Below are positions 35,705-45,247 of a DNA stretch of 64,000 nucleotides, in pieces. Within the stretch, counting starts at the first letter, position 1; every line of letters begins with the position of its first letter. The stretch lies in NCBI RefSeq assembly GCF_002237645.1, contig NZ_MJUZ01000001.1, forward strand, positions 38,944 to 102,943, in the 5' to 3' direction. The position numbers were made by a program, and so were the translations under genes. A model generated the notes under the pieces. That model was not told where the DNA came from, searched no databases, and saw only the letters and a program-made list of their open reading frames with translations. This DNA is from Desulfovibrio sp. MES5. GTDB taxonomy: Bacteria > Desulfobacterota > Desulfovibrionia > Desulfovibrionales > Desulfovibrionaceae.

Positions 35705-35889
35705 TTGTCCTCAAGAAGCTGTTCAACGGGGATCATGCGGTCGCGGACGAGATTCTCCGGCAGGTATACCATGCCGCATTTCGGACATCGCGGAACCTCA
35801 GCCGAAAACGTATGCTTAAGGTAGCTGAAGTTGGTTTTTACCATCTGCAGCGGCAAGTTGCAGCTATGGCACAAAAGCTTGTCAGACAT
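35701..35889 (-). CDS. Small CxxC redox/zinc-ribbon protein (DVU_1557-like)
   Basis: A 62-residue protein with two CxxC pairs (LLCHSCNLPL and PRCPKCGMVYLPE), the layout of a rubredoxin-like or zinc-ribbon fold. It lies 15 bases after the large flavin/iron-sulfur gene and overlaps the next start as ATGA. Desulfovibrio loci of this type carry a protein of the same size named as a redox protein. It probably donates electrons to, or binds metal for, the aldehyde oxidoreductase system. Confidence 0.8.
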   Translation of the reverse strand: MSDKLLCHSCNLPLQMVKTNFSYLKHTFSAEVPRCPKCGMVYLPENLVRDRMIPVEQLLEDK

Positions 35890-35904
35890 GAACGCTCCCT
35901 GGTC

Positions 35905-38160
35905 TTACAGGCTGTCTTCAATGGTCATGCGGTGGTTGTACACGTTATAGACAATAATAGCGCCGTCTTGCGTGCCGTATTCCACCCAGCAGGTCGTCAG
36001 TCCCAATGATTTGTGTCCTGTGAAACGGCCTGTAGCGGGATTGAACACTTTTTTTCCGGTACGTTCACAGTAATCGATCACCTGGGCCACTTCTTCTTCA
36101 AGAATGAGCAGCCATTGCATTTTTTCCTTGAGCTGTTGGGTAAAGGTTATTTGCATGTCTGGGCCGCCTTGTGGCTGTGGGGTACGGGGCTGCCCCCCTA
36201 TATTTTCATAGTAATTTCTGAGCCATATCCTGTTGCGACGCCGTTCGCTGATTGTGGGCGGTCTGCGGAAAGGGGAGTTGCCCGTGAAGAGCAGGTCGAG
36301 AATATGCCTGCAGGGCTTGCCGCTTAAGGCAAAACTATCGCGACAGTTGGTGCAGTAAGTGATGTATTCCCGCTCAGCCAATGCGGCCCGCTGCGCTGCG
36401 ACTTCACGCACGAATTCCGGCCTGACGGCATGTACCTGCCCGCCGAATCCGCAACAGCGGGCCAGCGGGCCGCCTACAGGAAGTTCGTGCACCGTAAGTC
36501 CCATTTGCACGACCAGCTCTCTGATATCCTTTTGCAAACCGGGATCATCGCGGCTGGAGCAGGGGTCATACACGGATATATCATGCCCCCTGCAAGGCTG
36601 ATCGCTGCTGCGCGGCAGGTCTGGCATACCGGCTAACAGCTGAAAAAGAGAAATGCTCCGTGCCTCAGGAAAATAGCGTGAAAATGTTTTACGGCAGGTA
36701 GGGCATGCCAGCACCAACTGGGGCTTGCCAAGGCTGAGCCAGGTTTCGCGCACTAAATCCAGAGCCGTATCGCGGAGACTTTCGTTGCCCGCCCATTCGG
36801 CAGGGACGCCACAACAGCCCAGCAACAGAGCCGTGCGGGGGTATCGCGTCAGCAGAGCCGTACAGCTTGCCGTGACATAGGCCGGGTCTGAAGCGCCAAG
36901 CTGGCAGCCAGGGAAAAACAGATACTCAACCGAATGGCCGGTATATGGCTTGTACAACAGAGCCGCAGGGCCATTGGAAAACTCCATATCCCTGAGCCAG
37001 AAATCATGATAGGCCGGGGGCAGAGCCTTATCCAGGTGAAGGCTGCGCCGCGCTTCCAGAAGGCACTGCTCCATATCCACATTCTCCGGGCAGACTTTTT
37101 TGCAAAGACCGCATTGGAGACAGGAATTCAGCATCTTCATCCCCACGCGCTGGGTGATGTTTTCTCTGGGCCCCATAGAAGATATGGTATCCTGCACCAT
37201 TTTAGGGGGATAGGAGCGGAAAGTCTGCATCAGATCGCACTGGTCATGACACAGGGAACAGTTGCAGCGCAGACAGCGCAGGCTTTCGGCCTGCACCGCC
37301 TCGGGGCAGGTTTCTCCTTCTTCCATAGCTGTAGGCGCAAACGGCAGGGGCATCTGGTAAAAAGCCTGGCGTACCTGGGGCTTCATATAGGTTTCAGGCA
37401 TGCCGTCCATAGCTCCGCCCTGAAGAAATTTTTCAATGGAATAGGAAGCGCGGATGCCGTGTTCAATGGCCTCGATGGGATTACAGCCCAATATTTCTCC
37501 CCCCACGAAAATTCCTGTTTGCGCAGACCCCAGTGAATTGACGTCAAGACCTTCAAGCAAACCGAAATCTTCCCCCCCCTTGCCTGTAGCCACATATGTG
37601 GCGTCGGCCTTCAGTGAGTCCAGTCTCTTTACCTCCGTGGAAAAATGCATACTGCACTCCACCTCTGAAAACTGCCCGGCGATTTCCTTCAGGTAAACTT
37701 CTTCGGGCATGCGATGGCGCAGGCTCCCTCCTGGCTGTTCTTCCCTGTCATACAGCAGAACGCCGTAATTGCGCGAAGCCAGCTTCAGGGCGCAGCTCAA
37801 CCCGCTCAGCCCGGCGCCGATCACTGCCACGGTGTACGGCTTGGCAGGAACATTGAAAGAAATGGGAGCGGCGTTTTTTGTATGCGCCACACAGGCTGCC
37901 TCGACGGACCTGAGCAGAATTTCCTGCCCAGCGCCGCGCCGCACGCAGGCTTCGCGGCAGGGTTCATGACAGATGGCGCTGACGATGGCAGGAAAAAGCA
38001 CATGATTGCGGTAAAGCCTGTAGGCGCTGGTAAAGTTTTTTTTCTGCACCTTGTCCATAACTGCCCGAACATCCACGCCAAGCGGGCAGGCGCAGGAACA
38101 GGGGGGAGGGCAGTCGCGGAAACAGGCCTGCGAAAAAGCCTTGAAATTTTCTATGCTCAT
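35905..38160 (-). CDS. Flavin/iron-sulfur/CCG multidomain oxidoreductase (DVU_1558-like, dicluster-binding)
   Basis: About 751 residues; the start at 38160 (MSIENFKAF) is where family resemblance begins. Order: an N-terminal Cys-rich cluster region (CFRDCPPPCSCACPLGVD, CHEPCREACVRRGAG) as in glutamate synthase small subunit; FAD-binding VAVIGAGLSGLSCALKLASR (about 155); a GGEILG region (second dinucleotide domain); iron-sulfur clusters CLRCNCSLCHDQC and CLQCGLCKKVCP; two CCG domains (LLLGCCGVPAEW, VYDPCSSRDDP, LARCCGFGGQ, TYCTNCRD); and a C-terminal domain with KVFNPATGRFTGHKS. It likely accepts electrons from the aldehyde oxidoreductase and passes them to NAD(P) or a thiol partner (inference). 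Confidence 0.85.
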   Translation of the reverse strand: MSIENFKAFSQACFRDCPPPCSCACPLGVDVRAVMDKVQKKNFTSAYRLYRNHVLFPAIVSAICHEPCREACVRRGAGQEILLRSVEAACVAHTKNAAPISFNVPAKPYTVAVIGAGLSGLSCALKLASRNYGVLLYDREEQPGGSLRHRMPEEVYLKEIAGQFSEVECSMHFSTEVKRLDSLKADATYVATGKGGEDFGLLEGLDVNSLGSAQTGIFVGGEILGCNPIEAIEHGIRASYSIEKFLQGGAMDGMPETYMKPQVRQAFYQMPLPFAPTAMEEGETCPEAVQAESLRCLRCNCSLCHDQCDLMQTFRSYPPKMVQDTISSMGPRENITQRVGMKMLNSCLQCGLCKKVCPENVDMEQCLLEARRSLHLDKALPPAYHDFWLRDMEFSNGPAALLYKPYTGHSVEYLFFPGCQLGASDPAYVTASCTALLTRYPRTALLLGCCGVPAEWAGNESLRDTALDLVRETWLSLGKPQLVLACPTCRKTFSRYFPEARSISLFQLLAGMPDLPRSSDQPCRGHDISVYDPCSSRDDPGLQKDIRELVVQMGLTVHELPVGGPLARCCGFGGQVHAVRPEFVREVAAQRAALAEREYITYCTNCRDSFALSGKPCRHILDLLFTGNSPFRRPPTISERRRNRIWLRNYYENIGGQPRTPQPQGGPDMQITFTQQLKEKMQWLLILEEEVAQVIDYCERTGKKVFNPATGRFTGHKSLGLTTCWVEYGTQDGAIIVYNVYNHRMTIEDSL

Positions 38161-38284
38161 AAGCGCCGTCCGTTTGGCATGGCGAAAATACAGGGGGCAC
38201 GTTGTGTCTGTGGCGCTCCGCGCCCTCCGCAAACCTTCGGAGGGCCTTGCCGGGAGTCGCGTCCGGCCGGAGCAGCCTTTTTGG

Positions 38285-39391
38285 TCAGGACATTTTGACA
38301 ACGGCCTTTATGGCGCGGCCTTTTTCGCTGTCTTCAATGGCCTGGTTGATTTGCTCAAAGGGATAGAAGGTAATCAGCTTGTCCAGAGGAAAGCGTCCCT
38401 GATGGAACAGGGCTATAAGTCTGGGCAAAAAGCGTTTGGGCACGCAGTTGCCTTCAACGGCGCCCATGATGGTTTTGCCCTGGTTCATAAAGGTCACGGC
38501 ATCCAGATTGATGCGTGTGCCTTGCGGCGAAGCGCCCACGATGACGGCCTTGCCCCTGATGTCCAGACAGTCCACCTGGGCATTGAGCAGGGCTTCCCTG
38601 GCTGTGGTGTCGAGGCTGTAGTTCACGCCCCTGCCGCCGGTGGCCTCGCGCACTGCAGTGACCAGATCGTCAACCTTGGCGCTGTTGATGGTGTGCGTGG
38701 CGCCCAGCTCTTTCGCAAGGGCGAGCCTTTGCTCATTACGGTCCACGGCCACTATGACAGTGGCGCCGCACACCCGGGCAGCCATCACCGCGCTGAGGCC
38801 GACAGACCCAGTGCCGAAAACCGCCACGCTATCTCCTGGACGGGCGCGCATGACATTCATGACCGCACCGGCCCCCGTCTGTATGCCGCAGCCAAGCGGG
38901 CCGAGACAGTCCATATTTTCCGTGGTCTCTAGCTTTACAAGATTGTCCGGGCGGGTAAGGGCGTATGTGGCGAAAGAGGACTGCCCGAAAAAGTGGCTGT
39001 GAATTTCTTCATGCCCGTTGCGGAGCGCGGTGCTGCCGTCCAGTCTCCGGGAGGCGAAGTTGTAATCCCAATAGTGATGGCACAGGCCGGACGCGGCGTC
39101 CAGGCAGGTGGGGCAAACGCCACAGGAACTATAGGATATGATGACAGGGTCGCCAGGGGCGAAGCCGCTTACGCTCTGGCCGATTTTTTCAACAAACCCT
39201 GCTCCTTCGTGTCCCAGCACAACAGGCTGCGGTACGGGATACACCTGATCGCGCATGGCCATGTCAGTGTGGCATACGCCGCAACTGGTCACTCTGACGA
39301 GCACCTCATTGTCGCGCGGTTCTTCAATGTCCAGTTGCTCGAAGCTCAGGGGATGCTGGGGGGCGCGGCAGACGGCGGCAGTGATTTTCAT
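38285..39391 (-). CDS. Zinc-dependent alcohol dehydrogenase (aryl-alcohol type)
   Basis: A 368-residue medium-chain dehydrogenase. Catalytic zinc ligands: Cys37 region SCGVCHTDM and HEGAGFVEKIG. Structural zinc: SSCGVCPTCLDAASGLCHH (four cysteines). Dinucleotide fold VAVFGTGSVGLSAVMAARVC followed by Asp in VAVDRNEQR, indicating NAD preference. Overall pattern resembles benzyl-alcohol dehydrogenases. It lies between mop and the flavin/iron-sulfur gene on the same strand and should oxidise an alcohol to the aldehyde that Mop oxidises further to the acid. A long hairpin separates it from mop. Confidence 0.9.
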   Translation of the reverse strand: MKITAAVCRAPQHPLSFEQLDIEEPRDNEVLVRVTSCGVCHTDMAMRDQVYPVPQPVVLGHEGAGFVEKIGQSVSGFAPGDPVIISYSSCGVCPTCLDAASGLCHHYWDYNFASRRLDGSTALRNGHEEIHSHFFGQSSFATYALTRPDNLVKLETTENMDCLGPLGCGIQTGAGAVMNVMRARPGDSVAVFGTGSVGLSAVMAARVCGATVIVAVDRNEQRLALAKELGATHTINSAKVDDLVTAVREATGGRGVNYSLDTTAREALLNAQVDCLDIRGKAVIVGASPQGTRINLDAVTFMNQGKTIMGAVEGNCVPKRFLPRLIALFHQGRFPLDKLITFYPFEQINQAIEDSEKGRAIKAVVKMS

Positions 39392-39462
39392 TGCTGTGTC
39401 CTCGTGGTAAAAGGTGAAGACTGCGAAGCGACCATTTTGGCAAAAAGATGTTATTCACACCG

Positions 39463-39501
39463 CTGTCTGGTCCCCGCCGAAGCACGGCGGGAACCAGACA
39501 G
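39463..39501 (-). terminator. Intercistronic hairpin after mop
   Basis: A 17-bp stem with one mismatch and a 5-base loop, lying right after the mop stop and before the dehydrogenase gene. No T run on the minus strand. Likely an attenuator or mRNA stabiliser that lets mop be expressed more than the downstream genes. Confidence 0.6.
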
Positions 39502-39506
39502 AGCCT

Positions 39507-42332
39507 TTACACCGGGTTTTCGGCGATATCGTCCAGGGCGTCGTAAAGGTCAGAGCCAAGAAAGTACTTTTTGGGCTTGAGGGACTTTCCCGCAGCCTTG
39601 GCTTCCAGCGCGGCCTTGACTTTTTCAGGCCGTGCCGGGAGCTCATAGATGCGCACCCCTGTTGCGTCATAGATGGCATTTATGACCGCCATATGGCTGG
39701 ATGACTGGAAAAGCTCGGAGCAGCCCGAAGAGCCGAAGGGGCCGTCGGCACGCGGCGTTTCAAGGAACATAAGCTCCATATTGTCGGGGATGTCCTTGAT
39801 GTAGGGAACGCCCGCCCCGGCAAGCGTCGCGTGGCGCTTGAAGTCGGAGTAGTCCTCGGAAAGGGCGTAACCGATGGTGTGGGACAGGCCGCCATAGCCC
39901 TGTCCCTCCACAGCCAGCAGATTGCCGATCTTGCCCACGTCGCCGGCGCAGCGCATGCTGAGCACTGTGGTCTTGCCCGTTTCCACCTCCACCTCCACCT
40001 CGGCGAGGAAAACGCCGTAGGTCAGGGCCTGTGTTGGATCACCTACCCCCGTATTGGGGTCGAGAGCACTGAGGCCGGTGCCGGTGACGTCAAATACGCC
40101 CACATATTTTACGGGAATGTTATCCGCCAGCATCTCCGCGTAGCTTCTGTAGCTGCCATCCGGCTTGCGCATGGCGGAAAGCAGCTGATTGGCCGCGTGG
40201 ATAGTGGCATTGCCCACCATATAGTGCAGGCGGCTGCCTGCGGCGATGCCAGAATCCGGGCAGACATGGCTGTCGTTCTGCACCAGAGTTATCTGGCCGG
40301 GAGCAAGCCCCAGAGGTTTCAAAGCCTCGTGCGTATGGGTGAGCGTGCCGATATCGCCGCCCTGCCCCTGGTCCTCCCACGTATTATAATGGGTAACAGT
40401 GCCATCAGGGTTCAGTTCCAGCGCCACCTCGCAGTGGTCGTGGGGGCCGAGGGTGCAGGAGAATCCGCCGCACACAAGACCGACGCCGCGTTTTCTGCTT
40501 TCGGTGCTGCACGTCCTGGCATCTTCAATGGCCTTGTCGTAGTAGGGCTTGATCATATCCATGAGCGTCTGCATGGGATATTCCCTGAAAGGCACGCTGT
40601 TTATGTTCAGGTCGCCTTCACGGGCTATGTTTTTGTATCTGAATGCAAAGCGGTCCATCCCCATTTTTTCGGCCAGCATATCCACAAGCGCTTCGGAGCA
40701 GGTGTATGCCTGCGGCGAACCAAAGCCCCGGTAGGCAGTGCCGTAATTATGGTTGCTGTGCGCTATGCGGCACAGGCCCGACACATTGGGAATCGCGTAA
40801 GGGAAGCCCATAAAGCGGGCCACTTTTTCGATGATATGATCCGACACCTCGGTGTAGGGGCCGTGGTCTATGCCGGTATCGAATTCCAGCGCGGTGAGCA
40901 GGCCGTTTTCATCACAGGCCATGCGTCCATTGGTGTACGAGGCTGTGCGTTTGCCGCTGAAATGCTGGTGTTCTTCATAGGACATGGTAAGCGTGAGGGG
41001 ATTGTCCACAAGCATCAGGCAGGCCCCCATTATGGCGTAACTGCCGGGGGACGCGGCCCAGCCAAAGCTGGCTCCCGTGGGGTTTTCAATGATGCGCACG
41101 CGCTCCACATCCATGCCGATGCCGCCGGCAATGCCCGCCCGGTGCCAGCCCACGGCCTGGGTCTTGCAATGAATGGTCAGGTTGCCTTCCGTATCCCAGT
41201 AGCCCTGGAGGGTGTCGCCCTCAATACTCAGGTGGGGTTCGCGCTGACTGTGAAAACTTCCTTCCACTGAGCAGAATGCTTCATCAATGGCGTCTTCGGC
41301 TCTTTGCCCTTTGAGTACAGGCTGCATCAGGTAAGTGTTTGGGCCGGTGTGGATACGCAGGGCGTCGGGGGCAACGGCGTCCAGAAAGCTGAGGTATTCA
41401 GGCAGCGGCTCAATTTCCACCTTGACGGCTTTGGCGGCTTCGCGGGCTTTTTTTTCTGTAGCGGCGATGACCACGGCCACCACGTCGCCGTAGCGGAAGA
41501 TTTTTTCATCGGCGATAATCGGGCGTTCCGTACCCGGCTCAGTGGAGCGCGGATGCACGACCGGAACTACAATGCGGTTGGTCCCCTTAATGTCTTTGGC
41601 GGTTACAATCTTGACTACGCCATCCATTTTTTCTGCCGCAGAAGTGTCAATGGCGATGATTTTGGCATGGGAGGCCACCTTGGGCTGCACAATGGCGAGG
41701 TGCAGGGTGCTGTCGGGCATCTTCAGCTTGATGTCGTCGCCGTAGTCGCACAGGCCAGTGACCTTGGCCAGGGCCGCCGGGCGGGGATATCTACTCCCGT
41801 AGATGGATGCGCCCTCTTCTTCACGATACGTGATGTCCTCAATGGCGGCCTCGCCGCGCATGACCCTGGCTGCGGCCATTACCGCGTCCACCAGAGGCTT
41901 GTAGCCAGTACAACGGCAAAGGTTGCGGTGTTTCTGAAACCAGTCGCGAACTTCTTCACGCGAAGGGTCGGGATTTTTATCCAGAAGCCCCTTGGCGGAA
42001 ACAATGAAGCCGGGCGAACAAAAACCACACTGAACACCGCCGTAGGTTATCCAGGCCTGCTGGAGCGGGTGCAGACATGTGGGCGTGCCAATGCCCTCAA
42101 TGGTTTCAATTACACTGAACTCTTTGACGTTTTTCATCTTGCGTATGCATGAACGGATGACTTCGCCGTTCAATATGACAGAGCACGCGCCGCACTGACC
42201 TGCCTTACAGCCGATCTTGGTTCCTGTGAGGCCAAGCCTGCGCAGCATGTCCGCCAGAGAGTCCTTTTCTGGATCACAAACAACCATGCGCCGTGCGCCA
42301 TTGATGGTTAAAAAGAGTCTTGCAAGTTTCAT
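39507..42332 (-). CDS. mop: Molybdenum aldehyde oxidoreductase (Mop type)
   Basis: A 941-residue xanthine-oxidase-family enzyme oxidising aldehydes to carboxylic acids with a molybdopterin cytosine dinucleotide cofactor; slightly longer than D. gigas Mop (907). Plant-type [2Fe-2S] domain: GCKAGQCGACSVILNG with a fourth Cys in RSCIRKM. Second [2Fe-2S] domain: VQCGFCSPGFIVSAKG and RNLCRCTGYKPLVDA. Mo-binding part: TQAVGWHRAGIAGG, TAYRGFGSPQAYTCSE, EDQGQGGDIGT, and GPFGSSGCSELF, which carries the expected catalytic Glu. No signal peptide; no FAD domain. Expression is probably driven by sigma54 and the divergent activator. Confidence 0.95.
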   Translation of the reverse strand: MKLARLFLTINGARRMVVCDPEKDSLADMLRRLGLTGTKIGCKAGQCGACSVILNGEVIRSCIRKMKNVKEFSVIETIEGIGTPTCLHPLQQAWITYGGVQCGFCSPGFIVSAKGLLDKNPDPSREEVRDWFQKHRNLCRCTGYKPLVDAVMAAARVMRGEAAIEDITYREEEGASIYGSRYPRPAALAKVTGLCDYGDDIKLKMPDSTLHLAIVQPKVASHAKIIAIDTSAAEKMDGVVKIVTAKDIKGTNRIVVPVVHPRSTEPGTERPIIADEKIFRYGDVVAVVIAATEKKAREAAKAVKVEIEPLPEYLSFLDAVAPDALRIHTGPNTYLMQPVLKGQRAEDAIDEAFCSVEGSFHSQREPHLSIEGDTLQGYWDTEGNLTIHCKTQAVGWHRAGIAGGIGMDVERVRIIENPTGASFGWAASPGSYAIMGACLMLVDNPLTLTMSYEEHQHFSGKRTASYTNGRMACDENGLLTALEFDTGIDHGPYTEVSDHIIEKVARFMGFPYAIPNVSGLCRIAHSNHNYGTAYRGFGSPQAYTCSEALVDMLAEKMGMDRFAFRYKNIAREGDLNINSVPFREYPMQTLMDMIKPYYDKAIEDARTCSTESRKRGVGLVCGGFSCTLGPHDHCEVALELNPDGTVTHYNTWEDQGQGGDIGTLTHTHEALKPLGLAPGQITLVQNDSHVCPDSGIAAGSRLHYMVGNATIHAANQLLSAMRKPDGSYRSYAEMLADNIPVKYVGVFDVTGTGLSALDPNTGVGDPTQALTYGVFLAEVEVEVETGKTTVLSMRCAGDVGKIGNLLAVEGQGYGGLSHTIGYALSEDYSDFKRHATLAGAGVPYIKDIPDNMELMFLETPRADGPFGSSGCSELFQSSSHMAVINAIYDATGVRIYELPARPEKVKAALEAKAAGKSLKPKKYFLGSDLYDALDDIAENPV

Positions 42333-42464
42333 ATGGCCTGTCCCTGTTATGGTTGGAGCAGATTGTTGGCTTATACGGCCCGGGTTGACGTGGATTCTGC
42401 CGCGTCGCGCCAGCTCCGCATGAGGAAGTCAGATGGGGATGAACCCGTTTGACACGACCATAGG

Positions 42465-42482
42465 TTGCAATAACATTGCCAA
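42465..42482 (-). promoter_or_regulatory. Sigma54 (-24/-12) promoter of the mop operon
   Basis: On the minus strand the site reads ttggcaatgttattgcaa: GG and GC are separated by exactly 10 bases, with the -24 TTGGCA and -12 TTGCA elements intact. Transcription would start near 42453, leaving a leader of about 120 bases before mop. The adjacent activator gene is of the sigma54-dependent class. Confidence 0.8.
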
Positions 42483-42631
42483 TTTGCATGTATTGGCGCT
42501 AATTATATGTAACATGCAGTTTTTATAGGGAGTAATTTGTTTTTATGGTTGTTTTAGTAAAAAATATTTTTGCCTTATTGACTGTTTGTGGTATGCCAAA
42601 TTATGCTGTTTTACATGAAACGACGCATCTA

Positions 42632-42752
42632 TGTTGCAAAATGCAACATAGAACTAGTGTAATTTATTTAAAATTTTTTAAATAATGCATCATGCAACAT
42701 GCTTTTTAGCGGCAATATTGCTTTGTGCAACATGAATGCTGAGTCTGTTGCA
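42632..42752. promoter_or_regulatory. Enhancer sites for the sigma54 activator (TGTTGCA/TGCAACA repeats)
   Basis: Five heptamer half-sites: tgttgca 42632-42638 and tgcaaca 42642-42648 (together a palindrome with a 3-base centre), tgcaaca 42693-42699, tgcaaca 42726-42732, and tgttgca 42746-42752. They lie 150-270 bases upstream of the mop -24/-12 promoter, the usual enhancer distance, and just before the activator gene, so autoregulation is also possible. Confidence 0.75.
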
Positions 42753-42811
42753 GTTTTCAAGCTCGGACGGCGTGAAATAATTTCAAGTGCAGCTTTACCA
42801 CCGGTGCAGTT

Positions 42812-44806
42812 ATGACAAGTCAAATCGAGAAAAAGATGGGGCAGCGCGCTTCATTGGCGCGCATTAGAGAAGCCTGGAAAGCACTTGCCGTGAACCGGGA
42901 AGTGCAGACAACTTTTTTGCGTCCGGAAATAGCGGCCTCGTGGCAGCGTTGTCTTAATCTTGCGGTAAACCCCTATGACTCCTCCTGCTCTTTCGTGCAG
43001 GAGGCAGAAAGCGTCGTGGCAAAGAATAAACTTTTGCTGTCAGTTGCCACCAGCCATTTGCGGCAACTGCATGATCTGCTGTTCGGCAAGGGGTGTCTGG
43101 TCATGCTGTACAGCAATGACGGCTATATTCTTGACCTTCTGGGCGCGAGAGGACCAAAGCGGCTCGCTGAGCAGCTCTGTGTCTTTCCAGGGGCAAAGCA
43201 TTCTGAGGTGGGCATAGGCACATTCGCACCGGGCATCTGCCTGGCCGAGAAACGTCCCGTCCAGGTTCGCATGTGTGAACACTACCGGGAAGTGTACCAC
43301 GACTGGAGCTGTACCGCCGCACCCATATTCAGCCCGCAAGGGGACCTGCAGGGTGTGCTTGATATCACTACAGTGGGGGGAGGCAGGCATCCATCCCAAC
43401 TTTTGAGTCTGGTTCAGCTAACCGCCGGAGCCATCGGAGCTGAGTTGGGCTATCGCGCGCAAAGTGACGCCAACCGGAAACTCCGCACCCAGTTTTCCAC
43501 AGTGCTGAAAAGCAGCACGGAAGCATTTTTTATAGTGGACAATAAAGATGTGCTGACGCATGTCAGCCCGCGAGGCTTGAAACTGCTGGGCGTCAAGGAT
43601 GACAAAGTGATCGGGCGTGACATACACACCCTTGTTTCCAATTATGCCTCTGTAAGGCAGGGGGTAAAAATCGGTCGTGACCTGGCAGAATTGCACTTCT
43701 TTTCAGCTTCTTCCAGTCCTCTTGTGGTTGAAGCGTGTTTGCGCAGCGCCGGGGATGCCAATGGAGAATGCGAGGGAATTGTCGGGGTGTTGCGAAGGAA
43801 GGTAGACGAGCCGAATCAGGGCGGGAAAGGCCGTTATGGCTTTCAGGATATCATCTGGCAAAGTGAGATCATGCGTGGCCTTATTGACGATGCCAGAAAA
43901 ATTGCCGCCACGGAACATACAGTCCTGATCCAGGGTGAAAGCGGCACTGGAAAAGAAATGCTGGCCCAGGCCATGCATCAGGCCAGTGGACGGCGTTCGG
44001 GCCCGTTTGTCGCTGTAAACTGCGCGGCCCTTTCGCCCGAATTACTGCAAAGTGAACTGTTCGGTTATGAGGGCGGGGCCTTTACCGGTGCGGACAAGGC
44101 CGGGAAAAAAGGCAAGTTCGAGCAGGCCCAGGGCGGCACCATATTCCTTGATGAAATTGGAGATATGCCCTTAACGGCCCAGGTTAACCTCTTGCGAGTA
44201 TTACAGGAAAAAAGCGTGACAAGAGTGGGGGGCGAGCGCGCAAGGCCACTTGACATACGCGTCATAGCCGCGACCAACGTGCCTCTGATGCAGGCTGTGG
44301 AAAGCGGCCGCTTTAGAAATGATCTTTATTACCGCCTTTCCGTCATCAGCCTGCAGGTTCCGCCTTTGCGCAGTCGCATGGATGACCTCGTTCCACTGCT
44401 GGAATTTATGGTAGATAACTATGCTAACGAACACGGCCTGCCTGGCGGCATAGCCTTTGGCCCTGAAGTCATGGCAGCGCTGTATGCGCATGATTGGCCA
44501 GGCAACGTGCGTGAACTCGAAAATGTGGTTATCAGCACGCTGACGAAGATGCACGGTAGTGCGCCGACCCTCGTCGACCTGCCGCAAAGCCTGCGAGGCG
44601 GGGCAGAAACAGCTTCCAGCAGCGCGAGTTGTGCGAAGTCTCCAGCCTTGGATTTGCGCGCGCTTGAGTTTGAAACCATAGGGGCAGCGCTGGACAAATG
44701 CGGCGGACACATGGGGAAAGCTGCGGCATTGTTGGGGATAAATCGAGTAACCTTGTACCGTAAACTGAAAAAAAGCGGGATGCAGGCAACACAGCACCCT
44801 GTTTGA
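42812..44806 (+). CDS. Sigma54-dependent transcriptional activator (AcoR-like)
   Basis: A 664-residue enhancer-binding protein. An N-terminal GAF-like sensor region (about 60-220) is followed by a PAS domain (about 225-340, with [20 protein letters not shown]). The AAA+ domain has Walker [16 protein letters not shown], the sigma54-contact loop [11 protein letters not shown], Walker [13 protein letters not shown] and the sensor-II region [13 protein letters not shown] Fis-type HTH lies at the C-terminus ([20 protein letters not shown]). It is divergent from mop, and the intergenic region has a sigma54 promoter plus repeated enhancer motifs, so it very likely activates mop in response to an aldehyde, alcohol or related signal. 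The sensor ligand is unknown. Confidence 0.92.
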   Translation: MTSQIEKKMGQRASLARIREAWKALAVNREVQTTFLRPEIAASWQRCLNLAVNPYDSSCSFVQEAESVVAKNKLLLSVATSHLRQLHDLLFGKGCLVMLYSNDGYILDLLGARGPKRLAEQLCVFPGAKHSEVGIGTFAPGICLAEKRPVQVRMCEHYREVYHDWSCTAAPIFSPQGDLQGVLDITTVGGGRHPSQLLSLVQLTAGAIGAELGYRAQSDANRKLRTQFSTVLKSSTEAFFIVDNKDVLTHVSPRGLKLLGVKDDKVIGRDIHTLVSNYASVRQGVKIGRDLAELHFFSASSSPLVVEACLRSAGDANGECEGIVGVLRRKVDEPNQGGKGRYGFQDIIWQSEIMRGLIDDARKIAATEHTVLIQGESGTGKEMLAQAMHQASGRRSGPFVAVNCAALSPELLQSELFGYEGGAFTGADKAGKKGKFEQAQGGTIFLDEIGDMPLTAQVNLLRVLQEKSVTRVGGERARPLDIRVIAATNVPLMQAVESGRFRNDLYYRLSVISLQVPPLRSRMDDLVPLLEFMVDNYANEHGLPGGIAFGPEVMAALYAHDWPGNVRELENVVISTLTKMHGSAPTLVDLPQSLRGGAETASSSASCAKSPALDLRALEFETIGAALDKCGGHMGKAAALLGINRVTLYRKLKKSGMQATQHPV

Positions 44807-45008
44807 TCAACATGCCGAAGCTCAGTGTAATAACGGTAAAGGCGCGCATCAATATCTACACGTGAGCACCCAAATGGGCCCGTTGCTTCATGTGCGGTCA
44901 GGTTCACATATTCTTTTCTGAATTCCAGAGTGCAGATGGTTTCCACATCCAACTTCTGCTGCCGAACTGTCCGGGGCGGTCAAGTAGCCCGTGGTAGCCC
45001 AACGAAAA
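44807..45008. other. Chromosomal stretch between the activator and the tRNA-Asn fragment
   Basis: No supported gene. The boundary between host chromosome and integrated element is taken to be the tRNA fragment that follows. Confidence 0.4.
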
Positions 45009-45039
45009 AAGCCCTTGCAGCGATTAACTGCAAGGGCTT
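45009..45039 (-). terminator. Terminator of the original tRNA-Asn transcript
   Basis: A perfect 12-bp stem (aagcccttgcag / ctgcaagggctt), 7-base loop and, on the minus strand, a T run (complement of 45003-45008), ten bases past the tRNA 3' end. It is the remaining chromosomal side of the attachment site. Confidence 0.75.
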
Positions 45040-45048
45040 ACTTTCTTT

Positions 45049-45095
45049 TGGCTCCCCGAGACGGACTTGAACCGCCAACCTAGTGATTAACAGTC
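45049..45095 (-). other. 3' fragment of tRNA-Asn(GTT): left attachment site of an integrated element
   Basis: The minus strand reads the anticodon arm onward: ctgttaatc (anticodon GTT), variable loop, T arm ggcggttcaagtccgtc, acceptor 3' strand tcgggga, then GCCA. The 5' half of the tRNA (acceptor 5' strand and D arm) is absent to the right; AT-rich foreign DNA follows and an integrase gene starts 150 bases away. This is the direct-repeat copy left by integration into a tRNA 3' end. The complete tRNA-Asn should be at the far end of the element, outside the window. Confidence 0.85.
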
Positions 45096-45247
45096 CATAA
45101 GTAAATAGTTACCAGGACTTACTAAAGTTTACTAAACGTGCTGATAACACAGGAAAATTGCCATTATTTGCTTACCATTTTATACTAGGTTATACCGTTA
45201 CTTCTGCTATGATAGCGGGATAAGGGCGGGATAAGCAGGAGGCGTCT

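Noticed and set aside
45049..45095. A functional tRNA-Asn gene
   Set aside because: Only the 3' part from the anticodon arm is present; the D arm and 5' acceptor strand are missing, so it is an attachment-site fragment.
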